DNA from: CAWELS01 sp964468205
GTDB lineage: Bacteria; Acidobacteriota; Terriglobia; Bryobacterales; Bryobacteraceae
Direction: 5' to 3'
NCBI GenBank assembly: GCA_964468205.1
Contig: CAYXVG010000010.1
Span: 62,001 to 126,000, forward strand
DNA length: 64,000 nucleotides
The notes below the pieces were generated by a model. It was not told the origin of the DNA. It ran no database searches and saw only the letters and a list, made by a program, of their open reading frames with translations. Below are positions 41,010 through 49,639 of this stretch, piece by piece. Numbering within the stretch: position 1 is the stretch's first letter; the number at the start of each line of letters is the position of its first letter. The translations under genes were made by a program, and so were the position numbers.

Positions 41010-42179
41010 CTATGTCTTATCCTTCGACCCGGCCTGCTTACCCCTCCCGGATCCCTTCCGTCCGCTGCGGCGCCGGGAACGCTTTGGGGGGGCTTCCGGT
41101 TTGACCTCCGACGCCCTGGAGGGATAGAACTCTTCGCCGAGGAACACGAGTAAACCTTCCTCTTCATCGGGTTCGATACGCACGACGAGCTTGTCCTGGG
41201 CGAAGTTCAGCAGTTCCGCGAACTCCTGGAAACCATAGTTCGACAGATCGAAGTCGGGTGAAGATTCGTTCACCCAGCCTTCCAATTCCTCGGCCAGGCA
41301 ACCCTCCTCACAGTCCAGCCGGTGATCCTCGAGTACGTCGCGCAGCAATGGCAACGCATCCTCGGGTGTAGTAACAACTTCCGGTTCGACGTTTGGGGAC
41401 TTCTCAGTCTCGATGATCGCCTGCCCGCCTTTGCCACTCACCCGCAGGGCGCCGGACTCAGCGAGCTTCTCGATGAGTTCCGAAAAGCTGCTAACGCCGT
41501 AGTCGCGTTCGCTGAAGCGGGAATCCAATTGGAGCATCGTCGACTTCAGCAGACCGAGTTGCGGGATCGCTCCGCGGCGATCGAGGACCTGAAGCGTCCT
41601 GGTGATCAGCGGCATCGCCCGGGCAATGTCGAGTTCCTTCGTCCGCCGCTGTCTTTTCCCGCGCGGAGTTTTCTCCGCGGGCGATCCCTTGGCCGGCTCC
41701 TGCGTGCCGGTGTCACCGATCAGGGATTCGTAGCTGATGAACTCGTGGCAGTTCTGCTGCAGGATGTTGCTGGTGAACGCCTTGCCACCGATAACAAAAA
41801 CCCGCTTCCCGTACTCCCTCAGCTTGTTTACCAAGGGGTTGAAATCACTATCGCCGCTCACGATGGCGAACGCATTGACATGGTCGTGGGTGAAGGCCAT
41901 CTCCAGAGCGTCGAGCGCCAAGTTAATGTCTCCGCCGTTCTTGTCTCCGCGCGGCGAGGGATTGCGCTGGACCATCTGCACAGCGTTCTCCGACATTTGG
42001 CGGGTCGCCCGCGGTTGCAGGCCCCAGTTCGCATAAGCGAACTTCGCCACGACGTCTCCGCGTTCCCGCAGGCTATCGAGCGTAGCCTTCACGTCGAACT
42101 CCCGGCGCAGCGTAGACTTGATTCCGATTTCGATATTGTCGTAGTCGACAAATACTGCAATATTCAGTTTTTCTTCCAT
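41010..42179 (-). CDS. NYN-domain RNase with two LOTUS (OST-HTH) domains
   Basis: 389 residues. Residues ~6-150 form a PIN-like NYN nuclease domain: IAVFVDYDNIEIG (Asp12, Asp14, Asn15), GGDINLALDALEMA (Asp84) and AIVSGDSDFNPLVNKLREYGK (Asp110, Asp112) give the acidic metal site. Two OST-HTH/LOTUS modules follow at ~188-258 (TLQVLDRRGAIPQLGLLKS, YGVSSFSELIEKLAESG) and ~275-347 (LLRDVLEDHRLDC, YGFQEFAELLNFAQ). The last 30 residues are Lys/Arg/Ser-rich. LOTUS domains bind RNA or protein in eukaryotic germ-line factors; a bacterial ribonuclease or RNA-binding role is inferred. No antitoxin gene is adjacent. Confidence 0.88.
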   Translation of the reverse strand: MEEKLNIAVFVDYDNIEIGIKSTLRREFDVKATLDSLRERGDVVAKFAYANWGLQPRATRQMSENAVQMVQRNPSPRGDKNGGDINLALDALEMAFTHDHVNAFAIVSGDSDFNPLVNKLREYGKRVFVIGGKAFTSNILQQNCHEFISYESLIGDTGTQEPAKGSPAEKTPRGKRQRRTKELDIARAMPLITRTLQVLDRRGAIPQLGLLKSTMLQLDSRFSERDYGVSSFSELIEKLAESGALRVSGKGGQAIIETEKSPNVEPEVVTTPEDALPLLRDVLEDHRLDCEEGCLAEELEGWVNESSPDFDLSNYGFQEFAELLNFAQDKLVVRIEPDEEEGLLVFLGEEFYPSRASEVKPEAPPKRSRRRSGRKGSGRGKQAGSKDKT

Positions 42180-42200
42180 TGTGGAACCGAACCGGTCGAG

Positions 42201-42230
42201 TACATAGCAACCGGCTCCTATCTATTGCAA
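42201..42230 (-). promoter_or_regulatory. Candidate promoter for the NYN gene
   Basis: On the minus strand TTGCAA (42230-42225) and TATGTA (42206-42201) are separated by 18 bp, and the expected start of transcription is about 15-20 bp before the NYN ATG at 42179. Matches to the sigma-70 consensus are moderate. No Shine-Dalgarno sequence follows. Confidence 0.35.
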
Positions 42231-42256
42231 TTATAAACGCTAGCTCGCTCCTTAGC

Positions 42257-42284
42257 TTGAGGGGTTTACGACTCATGATATGCT
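42257..42284 (+). promoter_or_regulatory. Candidate promoter for the MFS transporter
   Basis: TTGAGG at 42257-42262 and TATGCT at 42279-42284 are 16 bp apart, and TGA directly before the -10 makes it an extended -10. A transcript would start near 42291, 23 bp before the ATG, leaving room for the AAGGGGGA ribosome site. Confidence 0.5.
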
Positions 42285-42313
42285 CGGTGACTTGATTCCA
42301 AGGGGGAAAAGGC

Positions 42314-43525
42314 ATGGGCCGGTACATTGTTGTTGCGAGTCTTTTTGTCCTCTCGCTCATTACATATGTTGACCGCGCGGCGATCTCGTCGGCGAAGACC
42401 GCGATGTCGGCCGACCTCGCGCTTTCGGATCAGGCAATGGGCGCCGTGTTCAGCGCATTCGCCCTCGGCTACGCATTGGCGCAAGTACCCTCTGGCTGGT
42501 TCGCAGACCGATTCGGTCCCAGGCTCGCGCTTTCAGCGGTGGTTTCGATTTGGAGCCTCTTCACCGCACTCACCGGAACCATCCGTGGATTCGGGGTTCT
42601 TCTGGCGATCCGCTTCCTATTCGGCGTGGCCGAGGCCGGAGCCTTCCCTGGAGCGGCGCGGGCCATCTATAACTGGTTGCCAGTAAGCGCCCGCGGCCGC
42701 GCCAATGGCATCATGTTCTCCGGCACGCGGTTGGGAGCGGCGTTCGCCTTCCCGCTTATGGCGCAGTTGATGGACACCTGGGGTTGGCGGAACGCCTTCT
42801 ACGCGCTTGCCGTGCCAGGTCTCGTGTGGGGACTGTTCTGGGCAATCTTCTTCCGGAACCATCCGCGCGAACCCGTGGAACAGACGCCCGGGACGGGTGC
42901 GGCGCAGCACACTTTCGCGCAGGTCTTCCGTTCCAAGGCCATGGCGTTAAATATGTTCCAGTATTTCTCTGGTAACTTCACCTTCTTCATCTGCCTTTCG
43001 TGGATGTTGCCCTACTTGCAGAGGCGGTATGATCTGACGTTGGCGGAAGCCGCGGGTTACTCGGCCATTCCGCTGGTGTTCGGCGGGGCGGCCCAATGGG
43101 TGGCTGGATTCCTGGTGGACCGCCTGTACAACTCCGGATTCCGGTCCTGGTCCCGGCGGTTGCCAGCGATGCTGGGCTTTGGACTCGCCGCAGGTGCAAT
43201 ATTTGTCGTGAGCTTCATGGAGTCGCCAGCCGCGGCGGTTGTCTGTTTCGCCGTGGCTACCTTCGGTGCGGATATGACCATCAGCCCAAGCTGGTCGTAC
43301 TGCATCGACATTGGAGGGAAAAACTCTGGAGCTGTCTCGGGATCGATGAACATGGTGGGGAACATCGGTTCTTTCGTCAGCGCCAACGCGTTTCCGTTCC
43401 TGCTGGGAATCACCGGCAGCGCCTTTGCCTACTTTGCCATCGCAGCGGCACTAAATGGGCTCTCGATTCTGGCGTGGTATTTGATGCGGCCGGACTTACA
43501 CATCGGAAAGCCCAAAACGGTCTGA
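42314..43525 (+). CDS. MFS transporter, ACS (organic anion/hexuronate) type
   Basis: 403 residues with 12 predicted membrane segments and a strong AGGGGG ribosome site. The start YIVVASLFVLSLITYVDRAAIS, the motif GWFADRFGPRLAL between helices 2 and 3 (MFS signature D-R-x-G-x-R), RFLFGVAEAGAFPGAARAI (ACS family signature), and the second-half DRLYNSGFRSWSRRLPAMLG identify the anion:cation symporter group, whose members import hexuronates, glucarate, galactonate or phthalate. The nearby acid-sugar dehydratase-like gene fits such a substrate, but they are separated by the NYN gene. Confidence 0.88.
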   Translation: MGRYIVVASLFVLSLITYVDRAAISSAKTAMSADLALSDQAMGAVFSAFALGYALAQVPSGWFADRFGPRLALSAVVSIWSLFTALTGTIRGFGVLLAIRFLFGVAEAGAFPGAARAIYNWLPVSARGRANGIMFSGTRLGAAFAFPLMAQLMDTWGWRNAFYALAVPGLVWGLFWAIFFRNHPREPVEQTPGTGAAQHTFAQVFRSKAMALNMFQYFSGNFTFFICLSWMLPYLQRRYDLTLAEAAGYSAIPLVFGGAAQWVAGFLVDRLYNSGFRSWSRRLPAMLGFGLAAGAIFVVSFMESPAAAVVCFAVATFGADMTISPSWSYCIDIGGKNSGAVSGSMNMVGNIGSFVSANAFPFLLGITGSAFAYFAIAAALNGLSILAWYLMRPDLHIGKPKTV

Positions 43526-43723
43526 CGGCAAGCCGCAATCAGACCTGTTCGGCCCTTGGCGGACCGCCACGAATTGGGGCGTCATATCGCGGCGGCGCGA
43601 ACGCTTCCGGCCCTCGAAGGGCGGCTGTCCGAACGATACGGCGGTTTGCGGACCCCGGAGATGGAGGGGCGAGAGCCGCGGATTCTTGTGGGGGAGGCTC
43701 GGGCCGCTCCGGTTAATCGGCTG

Positions 43724-46045
43724 CTAAGTCCGCATGTGCGTGAACAAGTACATTGCAGCGAGCGCGAAGATCAAGTCTGGGGACCAGGCGGCGAGAATTG
43801 GGGGAAGTTGATTCAGATTACCCACCTGCTGAAATAGTTGGCTCACGGCCAAGTACCCCATACCGATGCCGAGGCTCACGCCGACGCCGGTCATCGCGCT
43901 CCGGTGGCCAACCAGAAAGGCGAAGGGAATCGAGATGAGCGCCATGATCAGCGCAAGAACCGGCCCGGAGAACTTCTTATGAAACTGGACCTGGAGCCGG
44001 ATGGTGTCGAACCCGCTCTGTTGCAACTCTCGGATGTAGGCCGAGAGTTCGGCGTAGTTCATCTGCTGATCGATTTTGACCTCCTTCAAGAAGTAGCCCG
44101 GCGGTTCGGTGAGACCGGGAAATGTGCGCGTCTCGCCGGAGAAATTGTCGTATTTCTCCACGTGAACGCCGTCGAGTTCACGGCTCCAGCCGTCCTGAAA
44201 CACCCACGCGCGCAGCGATTCCTCCCAGCGGGCCCGCTCGGCGTAGATATGGCGCCGGAGGTGGAATGACCCCGGATCCAGTTCATAAACCGTGACCCCG
44301 TACATCACGTTAGCGTCGTGGTCGAAATACTTGTAGTAGTAGATTCGTGAACTTTGTCCGAAAATCCACGGCCGGTCAGGCCGAAGATAAGTCTGAACCG
44401 GCCGGCCCTTGATCTCGTTCCGGATGCCGTCTTGCACCCGGTTCGCTTCCGGAACATAGTAGTGATCAAAAGCGAAGAGAGCCGTGCTCAGCAACAACGC
44501 CGCCATCAGAACGGGCGCCGAGAGACGGTAAAGGCTTATTCCGGATGCCTTCATCGCCGTCACCTCATTGTGTTTGCTCAACACGCCAAACGTCACCAGC
44601 ACAGCCACGAGAACGCCGACTGGCGCGAAGTCGTAGATTAGTTTTGGCGTAAGGAAAAGGTGGTAGGTCAACACCTTCGACATCGGAATATCATTTTTGA
44701 CGATATCGCTGAGCAGTTCGAAAAACGTGAACACGTGCGTCATCGCGACGAAACTGGCTAGAAGGACGACGAAGTAATAGAAAAAGCTGTTCAGCACATA
44801 GGTGTCGACAATCTGCGGCAACAGCGGCCGCAGAGTGGCGCGTCCAGCAAACCCCGCCGGAGCGGAGCGCATCAGCCCGCGCAAGGAGGCGTATATGCGC
44901 GCAATCCGCTCTCGCGCCATCGCGACCACATCCCGGTCGCCTGGTTTCTCAATCCTAACCATCAGGAATGCGGCGAAGCACGCGATGATCACATTGGGCG
45001 CCCATACCGCAACGGCAACCGGCAACTTCTCCTGCTTCGCCATTCCGATGAGCCCGATCATGCCCATGTAATAAAGAAAGGCAACGAATACGGTGATCAC
45101 GAAGGCGGACGACTTGCCGCCCTTTCGGGTCGAAACGCCAAGCGGCACACCCACCAGAGCCAGCATCAGGCAAGCGAGCGGGAGAGCAAACCGCTGGTGC
45201 AACTCGATTCGGGCTTCCACGGATTCGCCAGCCTCACGCATAAGCGGGAGGGTGTCCATCCAGGTAAAGGGTTTCGCTTCCTCCCGAGCTGGCGCCTTCG
45301 CCTCCAGAATCTGCTCGCCACGGGGAAACGAGAAGCTGTCATAGTCCGAGGCTGTTTCGCCCACGGTGTGGGAGCGGCCGTTCTTCATCGATAGCTGAAT
45401 GCGGTTGTTCGCTGCGTCCGGCACGGCGACCGCCTCGGTGGCGATCGTGATTTTCGGGTGTTCCCCGTACTCCATCCTGTCTCCTCGCCGCTCCGCGACT
45501 GGAGTGATATCCGCCATGAAAACGTGCCGCCATTTCACCACCGGGCCGGCGACAACATCACCGACATACAATATAGTGTTGGGGAACGACTCTTCGAAGA
45601 CCCTGGGTTGGATTTGCGCAGTTACCTGTTCGGCGAGAAGCTTGTTCAATACCCGATAGGTTTCCCGAATCGACACCGGCGTGAGCCACAGGGTGGCAGC
45701 ACCGGTAGCCGTCATCGCCAACAGTCCCCAAGCGACTACCGGGTAAAACAGATGCCGGCCCGGTACGCCGGCGGCGCGCAGGGCGATCACCTCACCGTCA
45801 CTCGACATCCGGTTCATCGCCAGGAGTACACCCACGAGAACGCCTACCGGAATGGCGAAAGTCAGGGTAGGCGGGAGAACAAGGGCGAAAACGTAGGCGA
45901 CTGCCGGTGTATCCGCCGAGCTCCGCACCAGCAACTCGAACAATCGCCCCAGTTTCTGAAGAAACAGAACGAAGGTGAACAGCGAGGTGCCCAGCAGAGC
46001 GCTGGTGACCACTTCCCAGAAAACCTTGCGACTCAGAATGCCCAT
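43724..46045 (-). CDS. LptF-LptG fusion: LPS export permease in one chain
   Basis: 773 residues, about twice the length of LptF or LptG. The first ~395 residues hold one LptF/G unit: LPPTLTFAIPVGVLVGVLLAMNRMSSDGEVIALRAAGV (coupling helix), a periplasmic jellyroll with a PRVFEESFPNTILYVGD strand, and the three C-terminal helices ending in VIIACFAAFLMVRIEKP. A basic linker (residues ~370-400) leads to a second unit: LLASFVAMTHVFTFFELLSDIVKND, PVGVLVAVLVTFGVLSKHNEVTAMKASGI, another jellyroll, and LALIMALISIPFAFLVGHR. Together with LptB it would extract LPS from the inner membrane. It follows the TldD/TldE pair 13 bp downstream on the same strand. Confidence 0.92.
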   Translation of the reverse strand: MGILSRKVFWEVVTSALLGTSLFTFVLFLQKLGRLFELLVRSSADTPAVAYVFALVLPPTLTFAIPVGVLVGVLLAMNRMSSDGEVIALRAAGVPGRHLFYPVVAWGLLAMTATGAATLWLTPVSIRETYRVLNKLLAEQVTAQIQPRVFEESFPNTILYVGDVVAGPVVKWRHVFMADITPVAERRGDRMEYGEHPKITIATEAVAVPDAANNRIQLSMKNGRSHTVGETASDYDSFSFPRGEQILEAKAPAREEAKPFTWMDTLPLMREAGESVEARIELHQRFALPLACLMLALVGVPLGVSTRKGGKSSAFVITVFVAFLYYMGMIGLIGMAKQEKLPVAVAVWAPNVIIACFAAFLMVRIEKPGDRDVVAMARERIARIYASLRGLMRSAPAGFAGRATLRPLLPQIVDTYVLNSFFYYFVVLLASFVAMTHVFTFFELLSDIVKNDIPMSKVLTYHLFLTPKLIYDFAPVGVLVAVLVTFGVLSKHNEVTAMKASGISLYRLSAPVLMAALLLSTALFAFDHYYVPEANRVQDGIRNEIKGRPVQTYLRPDRPWIFGQSSRIYYYKYFDHDANVMYGVTVYELDPGSFHLRRHIYAERARWEESLRAWVFQDGWSRELDGVHVEKYDNFSGETRTFPGLTEPPGYFLKEVKIDQQMNYAELSAYIRELQQSGFDTIRLQVQFHKKFSGPVLALIMALISIPFAFLVGHRSAMTGVGVSLGIGMGYLAVSQLFQQVGNLNQLPPILAAWSPDLIFALAAMYLFTHMRT

Positions 46046-46058
46046 AGGGCCGCGGAAT

Positions 46059-47849
46059 TCAGTTCGAGACTACCAAAGCCGGCGGCGGCACCACCGGGAG
46101 TTTCGGTAGCTCATTATCGCTCGGCGCAAGCTCCACGTCCTCGATCAACACTGATGGCGCGACAACCGAGCACGAAGTTACAAACCCACCGGCTCCCATC
46201 AGGGAAAGCGGAAAGTTGTTCAAAATAAAATGGAAATTGTACGTTTCGGCGGAGGCCGCCAGAATATCCCGCAGCGCTCTGACGGTGAAACGGCGGAACT
46301 CAAGTCCCCGCACCAATTCCTCACGTCCATCAGGATAAACCCGATAGGCCATTATCGGTTGGCTCACCAGATGACCTCCGCTTCCCCCCTGGTTGGCGTC
46401 CATCGCCAACCGGCGGAACTCCGCTAGCGATGCCGAGGACGGATAGTCGAGCTGGCGCACCAGTATGCCGTAAGGTTTGCCGCGGCTCTCACACATCTCG
46501 ATTAGCCGCTTTTTGAGGCCGTCGTCGGGCACGGACTCCGCTGACTGGACGAAGAGGTTGCTGATGGTGGCTCGGCTCGCGCCGAAGATTCCCGGCAGGC
46601 GAGCCCGGCCGTTAGACCCGGTGAATCCTTTCACCGGCTGTCGCGTAAGAAGGTAGCTTCTCAACACGCCGTCTTCGATGAGCCGCAGCGGTTCGGGCTT
46701 CACGCCTTCGATATCTACTTTGTAGCTGCCGATCAGTGGTCCACCGCGCCACTCCGTCTGCGTCGGGTCGTCCACCACGTTCATCCACTCGGGCAGCACG
46801 CGTGAACCGAGTCTTCCCTCGAGGGAGCTTTGCTGGAAAGGTGTATTCCGGTTCGGTTCCGGAACGGGACGCCGCAAGAGCGCCAGATTCGAACCCAACA
46901 TTTGGGCGAACAACTGCGCGGCGGCATTGCCCTCGAACAAAACAGGACCAACGTAGGCTTCTCCGATAGGCGCGTCCAGCAGCGACGTGAGGGCGGCGGC
47001 GACCTCCTCGATACGGCGCTGCAGGTCTAACTCGGACGGAATGTCTTCATACCGCTGGCGTGGAATGGAGACGGCGTTCCGCAGCAGCATCCCATCCTTG
47101 GCCTGGGCGCTCGCTCTTACCTGGACGTAGAAGAGGTTCTCCGGGTGCCGTATGACAGTCCCTTCGGTGTTCATGAGGTACGTGGTCGCCTGAAGTCCAT
47201 CGAATCGAATTGAAGAATCAGTGATCCGCGGGTACCCCTCGAAGATTTTGGAGAGCCTTTTTACCCGGTCCGCCCAAGCCTCCTCATCAAGGTCCACCTT
47301 CCGCGGCGGCTCAATTAGAGTTACTGGTTCGGCAGGAGCAAAATCCGGTAGCTTCTCCGGCAGGTTCACGTTTCGGACCGCCGCGCGTTTTCGTGACAGG
47401 CCCTCCAGAGCTCCCTTGTAGGCAAGGTCCGTCGCTAGCCAGAAATAAGAACGCAGAGCAATGACATTATCGCCGAGCGGAGCCTGATCCACTCTCCCGG
47501 AGCGGCGCGCGAACACATCGGTGTAGACGTAATTGGTGTTGTCAAACTCCGGGCTGCCAACGCGCACGAAAACCTGTGGTACCCGGATCCGCCGTCCACC
47601 CCGGCTCACCAGCGCGCCGAGCGTGGCCGTGGCGCTGAAGCTTTCGACGTCATCGAGCGAATACTGGACGAAGTAGGTGTCCTCCAGGGACGCCAGCCTC
47701 AACCCCTTGGAGCGCGAGAGTTCCTGGCCCATGGCTGCTATTACCGGATCCGTAACCGTAATGCGATCAAGCTCTTGCGCCCGTGCTCCTGCCGCGAACA
47801 TGAGACAGAGTAGGACAACAGCCGGGATAATCTCCAAGCCGTGCTTCAT
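46059..47849 (-). CDS. Exported TldE/PmbA-like subunit lacking the HExxxH motif
   Basis: 596 residues with a clear signal peptide (EIIPAVVLLCLMFAAGARAQ). It belongs to the TldD/PmbA superfamily: the SFSATATLGALVSRGGRRIR strand, AYVGPVLFEGNAAAQLFAQM and RPVKG-like RQPVKGFTGSNGRARLPGIF. At the position where TldD has HEIFGH the sequence reads AQMLGSN, so the metal ligands are gone, as in the inactive partner of TldD/TldE heterodimers. The ATG overlaps the stop of the upstream TldD gene (ATGA), supporting a complex. The cellular E. coli pair is cytoplasmic; export here is unusual. Confidence 0.85.
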   Translation of the reverse strand: MKHGLEIIPAVVLLCLMFAAGARAQELDRITVTDPVIAAMGQELSRSKGLRLASLEDTYFVQYSLDDVESFSATATLGALVSRGGRRIRVPQVFVRVGSPEFDNTNYVYTDVFARRSGRVDQAPLGDNVIALRSYFWLATDLAYKGALEGLSRKRAAVRNVNLPEKLPDFAPAEPVTLIEPPRKVDLDEEAWADRVKRLSKIFEGYPRITDSSIRFDGLQATTYLMNTEGTVIRHPENLFYVQVRASAQAKDGMLLRNAVSIPRQRYEDIPSELDLQRRIEEVAAALTSLLDAPIGEAYVGPVLFEGNAAAQLFAQMLGSNLALLRRPVPEPNRNTPFQQSSLEGRLGSRVLPEWMNVVDDPTQTEWRGGPLIGSYKVDIEGVKPEPLRLIEDGVLRSYLLTRQPVKGFTGSNGRARLPGIFGASRATISNLFVQSAESVPDDGLKKRLIEMCESRGKPYGILVRQLDYPSSASLAEFRRLAMDANQGGSGGHLVSQPIMAYRVYPDGREELVRGLEFRRFTVRALRDILAASAETYNFHFILNNFPLSLMGAGGFVTSCSVVAPSVLIEDVELAPSDNELPKLPVVPPPALVVSN

Positions 47850-49543
47850 CGGCTGGATCCTCTCCCTATCTCAACCGGCCGGGAAAGAATCGGCGCCCGG
47901 TCTTGTGAAGTCTGCTTGCGCTGGATTTCGATCTCCGAGACGAGTAGCGCGGGCGACACCGCCGAGACCGGCACGTCGCCGCTTTCCGCACCACAATAGC
48001 CGTTGAAAACTCCGGGCGTATCTCCCGTAGCAATGATTTTGGCAAACGCCGAAAGCGGGGTCCCGACAATATCGGCTCCCCGGACCAGTTCATCCGGACG
48101 GCCGTCGGGATGAACGCGGTAGACCACAAGCGGGATCACCTTGAACGCCTGTACCCCCTGCCGCCCCGTAAGGGTGAACCCTCCTGTCACTTCTTCAAAG
48201 TAGTATCCGAACGGCTTCCCCTGGCGGCGAATTTCCTCGGTGAGCATCTCTCGCAGCCGTCCCTCGGTCACCTGCTGCGCTGATTCCACAATGAGATTTG
48301 ATTGCCGCGAGACAACCTCACGGCCGGGCTGCCGCCGGCCGTGCCCGTTGGACTTGGTCAAGTCCTTCACCGGCGTCCGGGACATGAGGAACGTCTTCAT
48401 GATACCCGATTCGACTAGCGGTACACGGCGGGATGGAACGCCCTCATCGTCGAAGTCATACCAACCCATCAGGGTTTCACCGGCCAGGCTTCTCAAGGTC
48501 GGGTCGAAAACCACCGAGAGAAACGCCGGCAACACCTCCTCGCCCAAGCTGTTAATGAAAGTTTGCCCGTCGGCCGCGCTCCTCATGCGATGGCCCTCTA
48601 CCCGGTGGCCGAAAATCTCGTGGAAAAAAACGCCGGCAGACCGGCCGGAAAGGATGGCCGGCCCCACAAATGGGTCCACGGGCGGGGCGTCCACTTGTTT
48701 GCTGACATGTTCCGCCACCTTGCGGACGGCTTCGATGATGGCGTCCAGACCGGGCAGGCCCTCCGGCGTGACAGCTTCAAAACTCTCACTTGCCGCCAGA
48801 TCCATCCCGTCCGGCGCCTTTCCGCGCGCCTGAATATTCAGCCTTGCCACCGTCCATCCATGGGTGATCCGCGTGCCTTCCGAGTTGACGAGATGCTTTG
48901 TGTGCCGTTGCAGGGATAGCGATATGTTCGATATGAGTACGGAAGGGTACTTGTCAAACCCGGCGGACGCCTTCTGCAATCGTTCCGGCCATGCCGGGGC
49001 CGCGAGATTGACACTTTCGGGCGGCTTTGAGGCTGTGACAGGCGCTTCGATAGAGAAGTCCAGCGGCGCATCTTCGTCTGCCACCTTTACGTGCTTGTCG
49101 GTTTGGAGTCTGATGAGCCTCTCCGCGGCGAGCCGGTACACACGATCGGTCTCGCGCCAAATAGCCTGCCGGATGGCATTGGGCTCATCTTCGAGGGCTA
49201 TCGCAGCGCCAGAGGTAAACCGCGCACCGCGCCCGTCAATGAGATGATAGTTGTCCAGCTCCGGGGATCCCACCCGAACCGTCACGTCCAGCCTTCGGCT
49301 TCTGCCGCTGACATCGGCGAGAATCGCTCCTAGCGTTGCGGAGAGATCGTGTGATTCTATATCGGTGACCGAGTAGCCAAGAAAGTACGGAGGTGGTTTA
49401 CCAGCCTCCTTGAGAATCGTGAAATTTCGGTCCAGTTCGTCTGCGAGGAGTTCATTTAGCGCGGGCGTTTCGGCCGATCCGCGCGATGCAGGGAGCAGGG
49501 CGGCTAAGGCCGCCGCGAGCACAAATCGTCGCGGGAGTCGCAC
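47846..49543 (-). CDS. tldD: Exported TldD-like metalloprotease (catalytic subunit)
   Basis: 565 residues from a GTG at 49543, which gives a signal peptide (RFVLAAALAALLPASRGSAE); a TTG at 49576 is an alternative. The active site is GVFFHEIFGHRVEGHRM, with HEIFGH at residues ~308-313 supplying the metal-binding histidines and catalytic Glu. Flanking family blocks are NDFGWYD-like LMGWYDFDDEGVPSRRVPLVESG and KNGHGRR-type sequence. TldD/TldE complexes degrade unfolded peptides and process microcin and CcdA. The signal peptides imply that this pair acts in the periplasm. It is coupled to tldE and followed by the LptFG gene, suggesting a shared envelope role. Confidence 0.9.
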   Translation of the reverse strand: MRLPRRFVLAAALAALLPASRGSAETPALNELLADELDRNFTILKEAGKPPPYFLGYSVTDIESHDLSATLGAILADVSGRSRRLDVTVRVGSPELDNYHLIDGRGARFTSGAAIALEDEPNAIRQAIWRETDRVYRLAAERLIRLQTDKHVKVADEDAPLDFSIEAPVTASKPPESVNLAAPAWPERLQKASAGFDKYPSVLISNISLSLQRHTKHLVNSEGTRITHGWTVARLNIQARGKAPDGMDLAASESFEAVTPEGLPGLDAIIEAVRKVAEHVSKQVDAPPVDPFVGPAILSGRSAGVFFHEIFGHRVEGHRMRSAADGQTFINSLGEEVLPAFLSVVFDPTLRSLAGETLMGWYDFDDEGVPSRRVPLVESGIMKTFLMSRTPVKDLTKSNGHGRRQPGREVVSRQSNLIVESAQQVTEGRLREMLTEEIRRQGKPFGYYFEEVTGGFTLTGRQGVQAFKVIPLVVYRVHPDGRPDELVRGADIVGTPLSAFAKIIATGDTPGVFNGYCGAESGDVPVSAVSPALLVSEIEIQRKQTSQDRAPILSRPVEIGRGSSR

Positions 49544-49639
49544 TGAGTCCAGAATAGCATGCAGCCCAGGGGCCAACCGGGGGCCGCGACTATCACGTCA
49601 CAGGCGTTGGAATCGCTCGCGGCGTTGGCTCGGCTGCTC

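Noticed and set aside
43556..43837. 93-codon ORF between the MFS gene and lptFG
   Set aside because: Overlaps the 3' end of lptFG on the other strand, and shows no motif or ribosome site.
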